Shown here piece by piece: positions 7,546-15,372 of a DNA stretch of 18,110 nt (positions within the stretch are counted from its first letter, which is position 1; every line of letters starts with the position of its first letter). The notes under the pieces are model-generated. The model was not told the origin of the DNA, did no database searches, and worked only from the letters and a program-made list of their open reading frames with translations. A program made the position numbers and the translations under genes. The stretch is from Nitrospinaceae bacterium (lineage in GTDB: Bacteria > Nitrospinota > Nitrospinia > Nitrospinales > VA-1), in the NCBI GenBank assembly GCA_029261675.1, contig JAJDBA010000313.1, positions 1-18,110 of the forward strand, in the 5' to 3' direction.

Positions 7546-8295
7546 ATGATTCCTGAGCAACCATTAGGTATTATTGAACTGGTAATGCAATCCAGCATGA
7601 TGGCAAAAGGGGTATTAGTGACCCTTTTGATTTTTTCCATTACATCGTGGGCCATTATGTTGAACAAGTTTTTTGTTTACCGGTCTGCGAGGAATGAAGA
7701 TAGTAAATTCCTCGAAGTATTTTCAAAAACCGAAAACCTCACACAAATATATAATTTCGCTAAAGAGTTGCGATTGAGTCCTCTCGCACGGTTATTTTTA
7801 ACCGGCTATCGCGAGCTATACCTGTTTCAGGAAATGGCCAAGGATGACAGAAAAAAACACGGTGAGGCACCTTTGCCATCGGGTGAGAAACTGACAGAGA
7901 GGGATATCAAGGGAATCTCACTGGCTCTGAATAAAGCAATCAATCGGGAAGTGGCGCGATTTTCTCGGCGATTGGAATTTCTGGCAACCACGGGCAGCAC
8001 CACACCTTTTATAGGATTATTTGGTACGGTGTGGGGCATCATGCATTCTTTTAGGTCGATTGGGGTTCAAGGGACGGCAAGTATAGGCGGTGTAGCACCT
8101 GGAATAGCAGAAGCTCTCATTGCTACTGCGGCAGGGCTAATAGCTGCTATTCCAGCAGTTATCTTTTTCAATTATCTCAATAATAAAGTTTTTCTGCTCA
8201 CTTCCACGATGGATGACTTTTGTCAGGACTTTGTATACTTGGCTGAAAAAAACTTTACGCTAGCTCAGGAAAAAGAGAGATCATTTGACCTATAA
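7546..8295 (+). CDS. tolQ: TolQ, MotA/TolQ/ExbB-family proton channel subunit
   Basis: Inner-membrane subunit of the Tol-Pal motor, 249 aa. With TolR it forms the proton channel that energises TolA to keep the outer membrane attached during division. There are three membrane segments: one near the N-terminus (GVLVTLLIFSITSWAIML), and two in the C-terminal half, around the family motif TPFIGLFGTVWGIMHSF and in ALIATAAGLIAAIPAVIFF. A cytoplasmic loop of about 100 residues separates TM1 from TM2 and contains a charged insert (KDDRKKHGEAPLPSGEK). Only a weak AAGAG-type ribosome site is seen before the ATG. It is first in the tolQ-tolR-tolA-tolB series. The ExbB paralogue is nearly indistinguishable by motif, but tolB and pal downstream settle the call. 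Confidence 0.93.
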   Translation: MIPEQPLGIIELVMQSSMMAKGVLVTLLIFSITSWAIMLNKFFVYRSARNEDSKFLEVFSKTENLTQIYNFAKELRLSPLARLFLTGYRELYLFQEMAKDDRKKHGEAPLPSGEKLTERDIKGISLALNKAINREVARFSRRLEFLATTGSTTPFIGLFGTVWGIMHSFRSIGVQGTASIGGVAPGIAEALIATAAGLIAAIPAVIFFNYLNNKVFLLTSTMDDFCQDFVYLAEKNFTLAQEKERSFDL

Positions 8296-8331
8296 AAATA
8301 AAATAGACGTTTTAAATCCTGAACAAAACTA

Positions 8332-8724
8332 ATGTTAAAACAACGACGACCCTTCCTAGCCGAAATCAATGTGACCCCATTTGTAGATGTCATGCTGGTG
8401 TTGCTCGTGATTTTTATGATTACGGCTCCCTTGATGCAGCACGGTATGGATGTTCAGTTGCCCAAAGAATCTATCGCGCCCATTCCTATTAAAGAAATTC
8501 CAACGGTGACTGTAAGAAGCAATAAAAAAATATTTTGGAAGAAGGAAGAGTTGGCAAACTTGATGGCGTTGACTCGAAAAGTGGAGCAGTATGTTAGTGA
8601 AGATAAAAGTGCCGGCATTTATTTCAGGGCAGATAAAATGCTGGATTATGGATTCGTTATGCGTGTAATGGCAACGGTCAAACAAGCAGGGGTCGAAAAT
8701 ATTGGAATGGTGACCGAACCTTAA
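8332..8724 (+). CDS. tolR: TolR, ExbD/TolR-family subunit
   Basis: Second subunit of the Tol proton channel, 130 aa. A short cytoplasmic N-terminus leads to the family motif AEINVTPFVDVMLVLLVIFM. D19 within the single membrane helix is the conserved acidic residue that carries protons in this family. The remaining residues (about 45-130) form the periplasmic domain. The gene starts 36 bases after tolQ and ends 6 bases before the tolA-like gene, so all three should be one transcript. No clear Shine-Dalgarno sequence precedes the ATG. Confidence 0.93.
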   Translation: MLKQRRPFLAEINVTPFVDVMLVLLVIFMITAPLMQHGMDVQLPKESIAPIPIKEIPTVTVRSNKKIFWKKEELANLMALTRKVEQYVSEDKSAGIYFRADKMLDYGFVMRVMATVKQAGVENIGMVTEP

Positions 8725-8730
8725 AAACTA

Positions 8731-9978
8731 ATGAGAGCCCAGTTTTCCCAGTCTATAGATTTCAATCAAATGCTCGTGTTCTCTGTTTTCGGGCATCTAC
8801 TCATACTCACCGTTGTTTTATTTCTTCCCAAGCCGCCCCTCGCAGTCAAAGCCGTGGTTCCGGCTTTTATGGTTAGTCTTGTGGAGTCTCCTTCGGGCAA
8901 CAAGTCTGCTGTTAAGAAAAAACCTGTCAGGAAAAGTAAATCTCCAATTAAGAAAAGTAAGCCCCAAATAAAAAAAAGTGTAGCTAAGAAAAATGTTGTT
9001 AAGAAAAAAGCGGCACCTGTTAAAAAAACTTCGCAACCCAATAAAATAATAGCGGAACTTAATAAACTCGATAAAAAAGCCGCAGCTGTGGTTCCGGCAA
9101 AAAAGATGTTGGAAGAATTGGAACAATTGGCGTTGCTGGAACGCCCAAAAAAACAAATTGCAAAGCCCAAGATAGAAAAACCTGTTTTGGAAGAAACCTT
9201 TCGTGACTTGGAGGATTTGAAAAGTAAAAAGGTGAAGATCGAGAAAAATGTGCCACCAACCCCCAAACTCGAAAATCTTCTTGAAGGTTTTGAAGATATA
9301 AAGATGCAGGAGGTGCTTGAACAGGAAAAAGTAGAAAAGCCGATAGATGAAGAAAAAAGCCCTGAGCCTGTTGTTAAGAGAAGGAACCTTTTGCAGGAAC
9401 TTGAGAAATTGGCCAAGCTGGATTCTATAGCTAAAAAGGATGATGAAGGTAAAGCTCCAGATACTGAGGTAGAAGATATAGAAAGTAAGGCTTATGATTC
9501 TGTTCTGGAAAAGTTCGAATCACTTGCTGTAGAGTCTTCAAGGGTGAAGGTTGAAGTTACAGGTGCCAGGCTCGACGGATCAAAGTTTCAGAGTAAGTTG
9601 CGAGCTATTCCTGATTCGCCGGAAAAGGTTGATTTAAAGAGTGAGGATGATTCGTATGTTTATTCTGAACGAGAAGGAACTCCAGGTGCAGATATTCAAT
9701 CTCTCTATGCCGGGATGGTTCAAGAAAGAATATATAGGAATTGGCGTGATCCGCTGGCTGAGAGGCATAGTAAAGAAGCTATTATTTCGTTTCACATTTT
9801 CCCAAAGGGAAATATCGATAAGCCATTTATAAAGCAAAGCTCTGGGGTGGAAGCGTTGGATACTCTTGCTGTGCGCGCCGTTCTTGATTCGGTGCCATTT
9901 CCTCATTTCCCCAAAGAGTTAAAGATGTCTAACCTTTTTTTAAGTATTTATTTTAAATATGTTCCTAAAGACGAGTAG
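8731..9978 (+). CDS. tolA: TolA-like protein with TonB-type C-terminal domain and long charged linker
   Basis: Predicted energy-transducing link between TolQR in the inner membrane and TolB/Pal, 415 aa. One membrane anchor lies at about residues 14-36 (LVFSVFGHLLILTVVLFL). It is followed by a lysine-rich segment (about 55-115) with KKS, KKK and PVKK repeats, then an acidic segment (about 125-270) with a degenerate repeat of the form L-L-E-x-L/F-E-x-L/I: LEELEQLALLE, FRDLEDLKS, LLEGFEDIK, LLQELEKLAKLD, LEKFESLA. The C-terminal 90 residues (SLYAGMVQERIYRNW to VPFPHFPKELK) match the TonB/TolA C-terminal pattern. The E. coli TolA linker is instead a long alanine- and lysine-rich helix. The gene overlaps tolB by 20 bases, suggesting translational coupling. 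TonB is the alternative, but tolQR and tolB neighbours favour TolA. Confidence 0.85.
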   Translation: MRAQFSQSIDFNQMLVFSVFGHLLILTVVLFLPKPPLAVKAVVPAFMVSLVESPSGNKSAVKKKPVRKSKSPIKKSKPQIKKSVAKKNVVKKKAAPVKKTSQPNKIIAELNKLDKKAAAVVPAKKMLEELEQLALLERPKKQIAKPKIEKPVLEETFRDLEDLKSKKVKIEKNVPPTPKLENLLEGFEDIKMQEVLEQEKVEKPIDEEKSPEPVVKRRNLLQELEKLAKLDSIAKKDDEGKAPDTEVEDIESKAYDSVLEKFESLAVESSRVKVEVTGARLDGSKFQSKLRAIPDSPEKVDLKSEDDSYVYSEREGTPGADIQSLYAGMVQERIYRNWRDPLAERHSKEAIISFHIFPKGNIDKPFIKQSSGVEALDTLAVRAVLDSVPFPHFPKELKMSNLFLSIYFKYVPKDE

Positions 9979-11308
9979 AAAAGGCTATTTATTTGCTTGG
10001 GTTTTTTTGATCCTTGTTTTTTTCTTTTCCGTAAAAGTGGAAGCCCAACCTCAGGTTAGGCTTGACATGGAAAAGGCAACCCAAAAAAAAGTTTCTCTGG
10101 CGATCACCGACTTTGTGTTTAAGGGCGGTGGGTCTGATTCTAGAGGGATGGGTAAAGAGGCGAGAAGTATTTTAGAAAAAGATTTGCGTCTCTCAGAGCT
10201 GTTTTCTCCTTTAAGAAAACCTGTTTTTGAGGAATTGGAAAGAATGGAGCGGTCTGGCTCTGAAGTGGATTATAGAAGTTGGAGGCAGGTCGGAGCGCAG
10301 TGGGTTATAAAGACCGAATATAGAATGATATCGAAAGGAAGAGGGCAAGTTTTTACTTTTCGTCTATACGATGCCATAAACAAAAGGTTTATGCTAGGTA
10401 AGCGTTATAAGGCTTCGCCACAATTGCTTCGCAAGGTGGTGCACCGGTTTGCAGATGAGGTGGTATCGCAATTGACAGGAAAGCGTGGTGTTGCTGAAAC
10501 ACAGGTGACCTTTCTGTCGCAGGAAGAGGGCGGAAAGGAAGTGTATCTGATTGATTTTGACGGTTACAATTTGAAAAAATTGACCCGCGATAATACGGTT
10601 AATTTAAGCCCCGCCTGGTCGCCAGATGGGAAGTGGATTGTCTATACTTCTTATGCCGCGAATAATCCAGATTTAGTGATGATCGACACTGCAGGTGAAA
10701 AACGCCAAACTCTGAATCGTTTACCAGGTTTGAATGCGGCACCGGCATGGTCTCCTGATATGCAAAAGATCGCATTGGTTTTAAGCCGGGATCAGAATTC
10801 CGAAATTTATCTTTTAAAGAAAAACAGGAAGCTACACCGTTTGACGCGTCATTTTAATATTGATACATCGCCCACATGGTCTCCTGATGGGAAAAAAATT
10901 GCGTTCACTTCGGATCGTTCAGGAACCGGTGCGCCGCAAATTTATATTATGGATGCAGAAAAAGGAGACAACGGTAAAGTGACTCGTATTTCATTTGGGT
11001 CCTCTTATAATGACAACCCATCCTGGTCCCCCAATGGCGATAAAATTGCCTATACGTCGCGCGTGGGCAGGAAGTTCCAAATCAGCGTTTATGATTTAGA
11101 CACGCATAAAAGCCAGGTTGTGACAAAGAATGCGGGTAGTGCCGAACAACCCAGTTGGTCTCCTGATGGCCGCTTTATCGTTTATCGCAAACGAGTGAAT
11201 GGTAACTTCAATATTTTCATCAAGCGCCTGGGGGGTGACCGGGTAAGACAACTGACTTTCTCCGGCAAGAGCCATAGTCCCTCTTGGTCTCCTTATTTCA
11301 ATCACTAA
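9959..11308 (+). CDS. tolB: TolB, periplasmic beta-propeller of the Tol-Pal system
   Basis: Periplasmic protein that binds Pal and TolA, 449 aa. A Sec signal peptide covers about residues 1-30 (hydrophobic FAWVFLILVFFFSV, probable cleavage after VEA). An N-terminal alpha/beta domain (VSLAITDFVF onward) precedes a six-bladed propeller. Six TolB/PD40-type blade repeats are visible: SPAWSPDGK, APAWSPDMQ, SPTWSPDGK, NPSWSPNGD, QPSWSPDGR and a final SPSWSPYF. Length is close to the usual 430-450 aa. The ATG lies inside the end of the tolA-like gene in another frame, with no Shine-Dalgarno sequence of its own, so translation is probably coupled. Confidence 0.95.
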   Translation: MFLKTSRKGYLFAWVFLILVFFFSVKVEAQPQVRLDMEKATQKKVSLAITDFVFKGGGSDSRGMGKEARSILEKDLRLSELFSPLRKPVFEELERMERSGSEVDYRSWRQVGAQWVIKTEYRMISKGRGQVFTFRLYDAINKRFMLGKRYKASPQLLRKVVHRFADEVVSQLTGKRGVAETQVTFLSQEEGGKEVYLIDFDGYNLKKLTRDNTVNLSPAWSPDGKWIVYTSYAANNPDLVMIDTAGEKRQTLNRLPGLNAAPAWSPDMQKIALVLSRDQNSEIYLLKKNRKLHRLTRHFNIDTSPTWSPDGKKIAFTSDRSGTGAPQIYIMDAEKGDNGKVTRISFGSSYNDNPSWSPNGDKIAYTSRVGRKFQISVYDLDTHKSQVVTKNAGSAEQPSWSPDGRFIVYRKRVNGNFNIFIKRLGGDRVRQLTFSGKSHSPSWSPYFNH

Positions 11309-11621
11309 GCCCCGATATTCTGAAAAAAAACGTTGTCAGGTTGAAAAGTTTCGGTTACCATTAATGTATACCGCTTAAAAATGACTATTGGCTTTAAAAT
11401 CAAAACCTTTGGAATTTCGCAGGTTATGGAATATTTATAAAATATCTATAATATTTGTTGTAATTTAAACATAATTATATGATAATATTTCCATACCAAG
11501 TTTTTATAACAGCAATAAATTCTGAAGTTTAATTCCTTTTAGAGAGCTTTTTTACTTAAGGGGATTTTATACATTTATTATTTTTGACTTAATCGGGGAC
11601 AACTTTAGGCGAGGTTATTAT
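11309..11621 (+). other. AT-rich 313-bp gap between tolB and pal
   Basis: No gene is seen on either strand. The stretch holds an imperfect 22-bp palindrome (11352-11373, CGGT and ACCG outer arms around the perfect core CATTAATG), a very AT-rich block (about 11430-11490) and a candidate promoter there. It ends in GAGG (11611-11614), seven bases before the pal ATG. No intrinsic terminator for tolB is visible. Confidence 0.5.
11455..11486 (+). promoter_or_regulatory. Candidate sigma-70 promoter for pal
   Basis: Two overlapping registers fit: TTGTTG (11455-11460), 17 bp, TATGAT (11478-11483); or TTGTAA (11458-11463), 17 bp, GATAAT (11481-11486). Either would give a 5' leader of about 130 bases for pal. 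The region is very AT-rich, so chance matches are likely. Confidence 0.35.
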
Positions 11622-12431
11622 ATGAATAAATTTAATTGGAAAATGGTAGTTGCAGCAGTTTTAACAATGTTTTTATCCACGGCATGTTCAAAAAAACTCA
11701 TGCCCCCTGAAATAGAAACATCAAATGGTGGAGTAGAAAGCTCTGACTTCACTGCATCTAACGGAACCTCATCTGAGGACAATACATTTGGTGGCTCAGG
11801 AGGTCCGGGTGATTCTGGATTTTTCAGCGAAGAGCCAATTCTCGAAAGCTCCAATTTTTCTGAAGGCAGTGCTGGTAATGGTGGAAATGGTGATTCGGGT
11901 ATGATGGCAGGTGGTTCAGGTTCAGCTACAGGCCCTGATGGCGCTGACGGCTCTTCGATGAACGGTTTTGGATCTTCCGACCGAGCGGATATAGGCAATG
12001 GTTCGACGGGTTCTTTTAACGCTAATCCTTTTGATGGTGGAGCCAATGGTGGAAATGGTGGAACCGAGGAGGCTAGACTAAAATCTTTCCATGCAACCTC
12101 TGATCTTAAGGATATCCATTTCAACTTTGATCAATATGATCTCGACAGCAATTCCAAAAAAGTGCTTGAGCAGAATGCAACTTTTCTCAAAAGCAACCCA
12201 GATATGAGGGTCGAAATCCAGGGGCATTGTGACGAGAGAGGTACCAACAACTACAACATCGCTCTTGGCGAACGTCGGGCGCACTCCACGAAGAAGTATC
12301 TAGTGGCGCAGGGTGTTGATTCGAGTCGAGTGAACATTATCAGCTATGGTGAAGAAAAACCTTTCTGTTCTGACAGCAATGAAAACTGCTGGTTCCAAAA
12401 CAGAAGAGCACATTTCATGGTAGCAAGATAA
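11622..12431 (+). CDS. pal: Pal, peptidoglycan-associated outer-membrane lipoprotein
   Basis: Outer-membrane lipoprotein that binds peptidoglycan and TolB, 269 aa. A lipoprotein signal peptide ends in LSTAC, with C22 as the lipidated residue; the -3 position is Ser rather than the usual Leu, with Leu at -4. Residues about 30-150 form a low-complexity Gly/Ser/Asn/Asp linker (for example GNGGNGDSG and GGANGGNGGTEEA). The OmpA-like domain runs from about 163 to the end, with DIHFNFDQYDLD, the diaminopimelate-binding motif GHCDERGTNNYNIALGERRA, and a NRRAHF finish. Two cysteines near the end (PFCSDSNENCWF) could form a disulfide. E. coli Pal is 173 aa, so the extra length is nearly all linker. 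Ribosome site GAGG (11611-11614). A strong terminator follows. Confidence 0.93.
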   Translation: MNKFNWKMVVAAVLTMFLSTACSKKLMPPEIETSNGGVESSDFTASNGTSSEDNTFGGSGGPGDSGFFSEEPILESSNFSEGSAGNGGNGDSGMMAGGSGSATGPDGADGSSMNGFGSSDRADIGNGSTGSFNANPFDGGANGGNGGTEEARLKSFHATSDLKDIHFNFDQYDLDSNSKKVLEQNATFLKSNPDMRVEIQGHCDERGTNNYNIALGERRAHSTKKYLVAQGVDSSRVNIISYGEEKPFCSDSNENCWFQNRRAHFMVAR

Positions 12432-12468
12432 CTGCAGTTATCGGTTTGCAATAAATCGTATATAATAG

Positions 12469-12505
12469 GCCGCACTGGGTTCATTCCCGGTGCGGCTTTT
12501 TTTTT
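12469..12505 (+). terminator. Strong intrinsic terminator after pal
   Basis: An 11-bp stem pairs GCCGCACTGGG (12469-12479) with CCCGGTGCGGC (12486-12496), with one T-G pair and a 6-base loop, followed directly by nine T residues (12497-12505). It should end the tol-pal transcript and separates pal from the coiled-coil gene. Confidence 0.93.
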
Positions 12506-12559
12506 AAACGATTCTCGTAATAAAAGATTTCCGATGCTCTCGGGAAAAGAGTAAAGCTT

Positions 12560-13915
12560 ATGAAATTCATTAAATCGTCTGTATTTTTGTTTTTACTGGT
12601 TACGCTAATACCACTGAATGCATCGGCGCAATTATTTGGTTCTGATGATGAGAAATGGGAAAAAGTTTTTGTTGGTTTGAAGAAAATTAACTCTCGCCTG
12701 GTAAAGCTTGAGACTTCTGAATTGGTAAGCCTGAGAGGACAGTTGGAAGATTTACTACGACAGATTGAAGAAGTGAAACAAACCCTTCCACAATTGCAGG
12801 GCTCTGTTGAATTGAATAAATCGGAGACCTTAGCCAATTTATCTAAAATCAGATCCCAAATAAGCGATCTGGAAGCTGAAGTGAAAAATCAGGTCCTGGC
12901 AAAAATCGAAAAGCAAAACAAAACTCTCGATCGTTTTCAAAATGATCAGAAAAGTTTGAAGAAAGGATTGGCTCAAGATATTGAACAATTCGAAAAGATG
13001 AATAAAGAAAATTTTAAAAGTTTTGCGTCAGCTAATAGGAGTACATTGGAAATAGTCGTGCAAAGATTAGCAGCTCTGGATGATACAACACAAAAGAGTT
13101 TTGAGGATACGAAGGGACTTTTTATAACAGATGTCATTCCTGCCATGGCCAAGGAAAACCTGGATAATAGAAAAGCGATTCTCGAGCATCTTTCCAAGTC
13201 GCGTGAGAACAACGAAAAATCATTGGCGGGTCTGTCTGAAAAAAACAAAATGTTGATAGATATTCTTGGGGAAAACTTAAAGCAAGGTGCTGAGACCAAA
13301 GAGCAGATTGCTTCCATCAATGAAACTCTTGTAACAGCTAATACTAATTTAGCGGTTAATAACAAAAATTTGATGGTTGCAGATCAAAAGATTAATAAGT
13401 TAGCGGAGACCTTGAAGGCCCTTCAGGTGCAACATTCTGCTTCAAGTGAAACTCTTGTAGTATTAAAAAAAGGTTTAGATGAAGCAGGAGAGTTTGACCA
13501 ACTAGTAGATAAAAAGATTAACAAGCTCGTTGAGAGCTCTGCGCAACTGATTGCAAATGCGAATAAGCTCGAGGGATCTGTGCTCGGTGAATTGAAACAA
13601 TCCTCACAGAAAGAAGATTCTAATCAGGATAAAATCAATCTGGCGAATGAAAAACTTTCGCGTTTAATTGAGATTCTAAAAGCCATTGCGACGGAACAGG
13701 ATAAGTTAGGTCAGGTAGTAAAAGCTCAATCTGCAATGAACAAGGCACAGGCCGGGTTAGTGAAGAATCAGGAAGGTATTAAGAAAGCTCTTGCTGACCT
13801 TCGCAATAAAGCAAATGTAAATATTTCTCGAAATGACGATATTAAGAAGTCTTTAGGGAAAATCACAAAAAATAATTCAAGTGCTTCTTCAAAGTCCACG
13901 AGTAAGACGAAGTAA
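12560..13915 (+). CDS. Exported coiled-coil protein of unknown function, in the CpoB position
   Basis: Not a family I can name. The 451-aa protein has a Sec signal peptide (MKFIKSS, a hydrophobic FLFLLVTLIPL, probable cleavage after ASA), giving a mature start QLFGSDDEKWEKVF. Almost all the rest is predicted coiled coil: rich in Lys, Glu, Gln, Leu, Ile, Asn and Ser, with very few prolines and no cysteine. Three related segments recur late in the chain: KINKLAETLKAL, KKINKLVESSAQL and EKLSRLIEILKAI. The C-terminus is a Ser/Lys tail. No membrane segment follows the signal and no TPR motif is visible. It comes directly after pal, where cpoB (ybgF) often lies. CpoB begins with a trimeric coiled coil but ends in TPRs. 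The terminator between pal and this gene implies its own promoter. A periplasmic location is inferred. Confidence 0.78.
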   Translation: MKFIKSSVFLFLLVTLIPLNASAQLFGSDDEKWEKVFVGLKKINSRLVKLETSELVSLRGQLEDLLRQIEEVKQTLPQLQGSVELNKSETLANLSKIRSQISDLEAEVKNQVLAKIEKQNKTLDRFQNDQKSLKKGLAQDIEQFEKMNKENFKSFASANRSTLEIVVQRLAALDDTTQKSFEDTKGLFITDVIPAMAKENLDNRKAILEHLSKSRENNEKSLAGLSEKNKMLIDILGENLKQGAETKEQIASINETLVTANTNLAVNNKNLMVADQKINKLAETLKALQVQHSASSETLVVLKKGLDEAGEFDQLVDKKINKLVESSAQLIANANKLEGSVLGELKQSSQKEDSNQDKINLANEKLSRLIEILKAIATEQDKLGQVVKAQSAMNKAQAGLVKNQEGIKKALADLRNKANVNISRNDDIKKSLGKITKNNSSASSKSTSKTK

Positions 13916-13998
13916 TAATAAACAGCCTTAACGGATTCTGTTCTTTTTAGTTCCCCAATGTTAGCCGAGAATTTATTCGGTGCAGTAAACCTCTCTTT

Positions 13999-15360
13999 AT
14001 GGCAAAAGCAACCACCATTTTTAGTTGTCAGAAATGCGGCCATCAGGTTCCGAAATGGTTGGGTAGATGCCCCGAATGCAGTTCATGGAATAGTTTTGTA
14101 GAAGAGAGCGACCAACCCATATCTTCAAAATCGCGGCATAAAACAAAGTCCCCTCCTCCTTCCCCGATAACGAAGGTTCAATCTGTCCAGGAAAACCGCT
14201 TGACCACAGGCATCGGTGAGTTCGACCGAGTTCTAGGGGGCGGTATGGTTGAAGGATCGCTTATTCTTATTGGCGGTGAACCAGGGATTGGCAAGTCAAC
14301 TCTTGTCTTGCAAAGTATGGGGCATCTCGCAAGGATGGGAAAAAATGTTCTTTATGTTTCTGGAGAAGAATCAGGTTCGCAGATCAAAATGCGAGCCGAA
14401 AGGTTAGATGCACTTTCCGAGAACCTTTTGATTTGTTCTGAAATTTGCATTGAAAATATTATCAAATGGATCGATAAAGTTAAGCCCGATGTTTTGGTGC
14501 TAGACTCTGTACAAACATTTTACACAGAAGACTTACAATCGGCACCGGGCAGTATCGGTCAGGTTCGTGAAGTCGCGTTTAAGATTTTTCAGGAAATCAA
14601 ACATCGAAACCTGCCGACACTTTTGATCGGTCATATAAATAAAGATGGTGCTATTGCTGGTCCCAAATCGCTGGAGCATATTGTGGACACGGTGGTATAC
14701 TTCGAAGGCGAGCAGGGGCATGCATATCGAGCTTTACGTGCTATAAAAAATAGATTTGGTCCAACACCTGAAATAGGAGTGTTTCAAATGGCACCTGCGG
14801 GCTTGGTTCCTGTCGAGAATCCTTCAGAGTGGTTTTTAGCAGAACGTCCCGAAAACTCCGCCGGGTCGGCTATCGTTGCAACATTAGAGGGAAGCCGTAC
14901 CCTATTGGTTGAAGTGCAGGCACTGGTAACCACTTCATCTTCTATCGGTATGCCTAGACGAATGGCAACAGGATTTGATCACAACCGCATGTCCCTTCTG
15001 ATTGCTATTATGGAAAAGCGCTTGGGAATGAATCTGCAGGGGGAGGATATTTTTGTAAACCTTGCGGGAGGCATAAAAGTCACAGAACCTGCCTTGGATC
15101 TGGGAGTGGCGGCAGCCATTGCAAGTAGTTTTCAAAATCGTCCTATCGACCCGGAATTGGTATTATTGGGAGAAGTAGGTTTGACTGGCGAAGTTCGTAC
15201 CGTTATGCAGCTTGATGCTCGATTGATTGAAGCACAACGATTAGGATTCAAACGCTGCATCGTTCCGCATTCAGCTAAAAAGGCAAAAAATCTATTGTCC
15301 GAAGGTATTGATATTAGTTTTGCAAAAAACCTGTCGGAAGTTTTTGAACAAATTTTTTAA
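13999..15360 (+). CDS. radA: RadA (Sms), DNA repair and recombination ATPase
   Basis: RecA-like ATPase that promotes branch migration of recombination intermediates, 453 aa (E. coli 460). The N-terminal zinc finger uses C10, C13, C24 and C27 (CQKCG and CPEC). The ATPase core has Walker A GGEPGIGKST with K99, the Walker B-like VLVLDSVQTF, and the RadA-specific KNRFG motif at 250-254. The C-terminal third is the Lon-protease-like domain (GMPRRMATGFDHNR, LAGGIKVTEPALDLG), which lacks protease activity in RadA. All key residues are present. No clear Shine-Dalgarno sequence precedes the ATG. ispD follows after 12 bases, so the two are probably one transcript; radA and ispD are neighbours in many other genomes. 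Confidence 0.95.
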   Translation: MAKATTIFSCQKCGHQVPKWLGRCPECSSWNSFVEESDQPISSKSRHKTKSPPPSPITKVQSVQENRLTTGIGEFDRVLGGGMVEGSLILIGGEPGIGKSTLVLQSMGHLARMGKNVLYVSGEESGSQIKMRAERLDALSENLLICSEICIENIIKWIDKVKPDVLVLDSVQTFYTEDLQSAPGSIGQVREVAFKIFQEIKHRNLPTLLIGHINKDGAIAGPKSLEHIVDTVVYFEGEQGHAYRALRAIKNRFGPTPEIGVFQMAPAGLVPVENPSEWFLAERPENSAGSAIVATLEGSRTLLVEVQALVTTSSSIGMPRRMATGFDHNRMSLLIAIMEKRLGMNLQGEDIFVNLAGGIKVTEPALDLGVAAAIASSFQNRPIDPELVLLGEVGLTGEVRTVMQLDARLIEAQRLGFKRCIVPHSAKKAKNLLSEGIDISFAKNLSEVFEQIF

Positions 15361-15372
15361 TGGGATTTTTCA

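Noticed and set aside
8766..9416. 216-codon open frame on the minus strand opposite the tolA-like gene
   Set aside because: Its Ser/Phe/Leu-rich sequence is the complement of lysine- and glutamate-rich codons in a well supported gene; it has no recognisable motif.
11618..12124. 168-codon minus-strand frame opposite the Pal linker
   Set aside because: The Pro/Ser-rich translation mirrors the Gly-rich linker codons on the other strand; pal is secure by lipobox and OmpA domain.
12461..12466. TATAAT as a promoter -10 element for the coiled-coil gene
   Set aside because: The best -35 at proper spacing (TTATCG) is poor, and the transcript would begin inside the strong pal terminator.
12973..13365. 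130-codon minus-strand frame inside the coiled-coil gene
   Set aside because: It is a shadow of a continuous 451-codon frame with signal peptide and heptad pattern.
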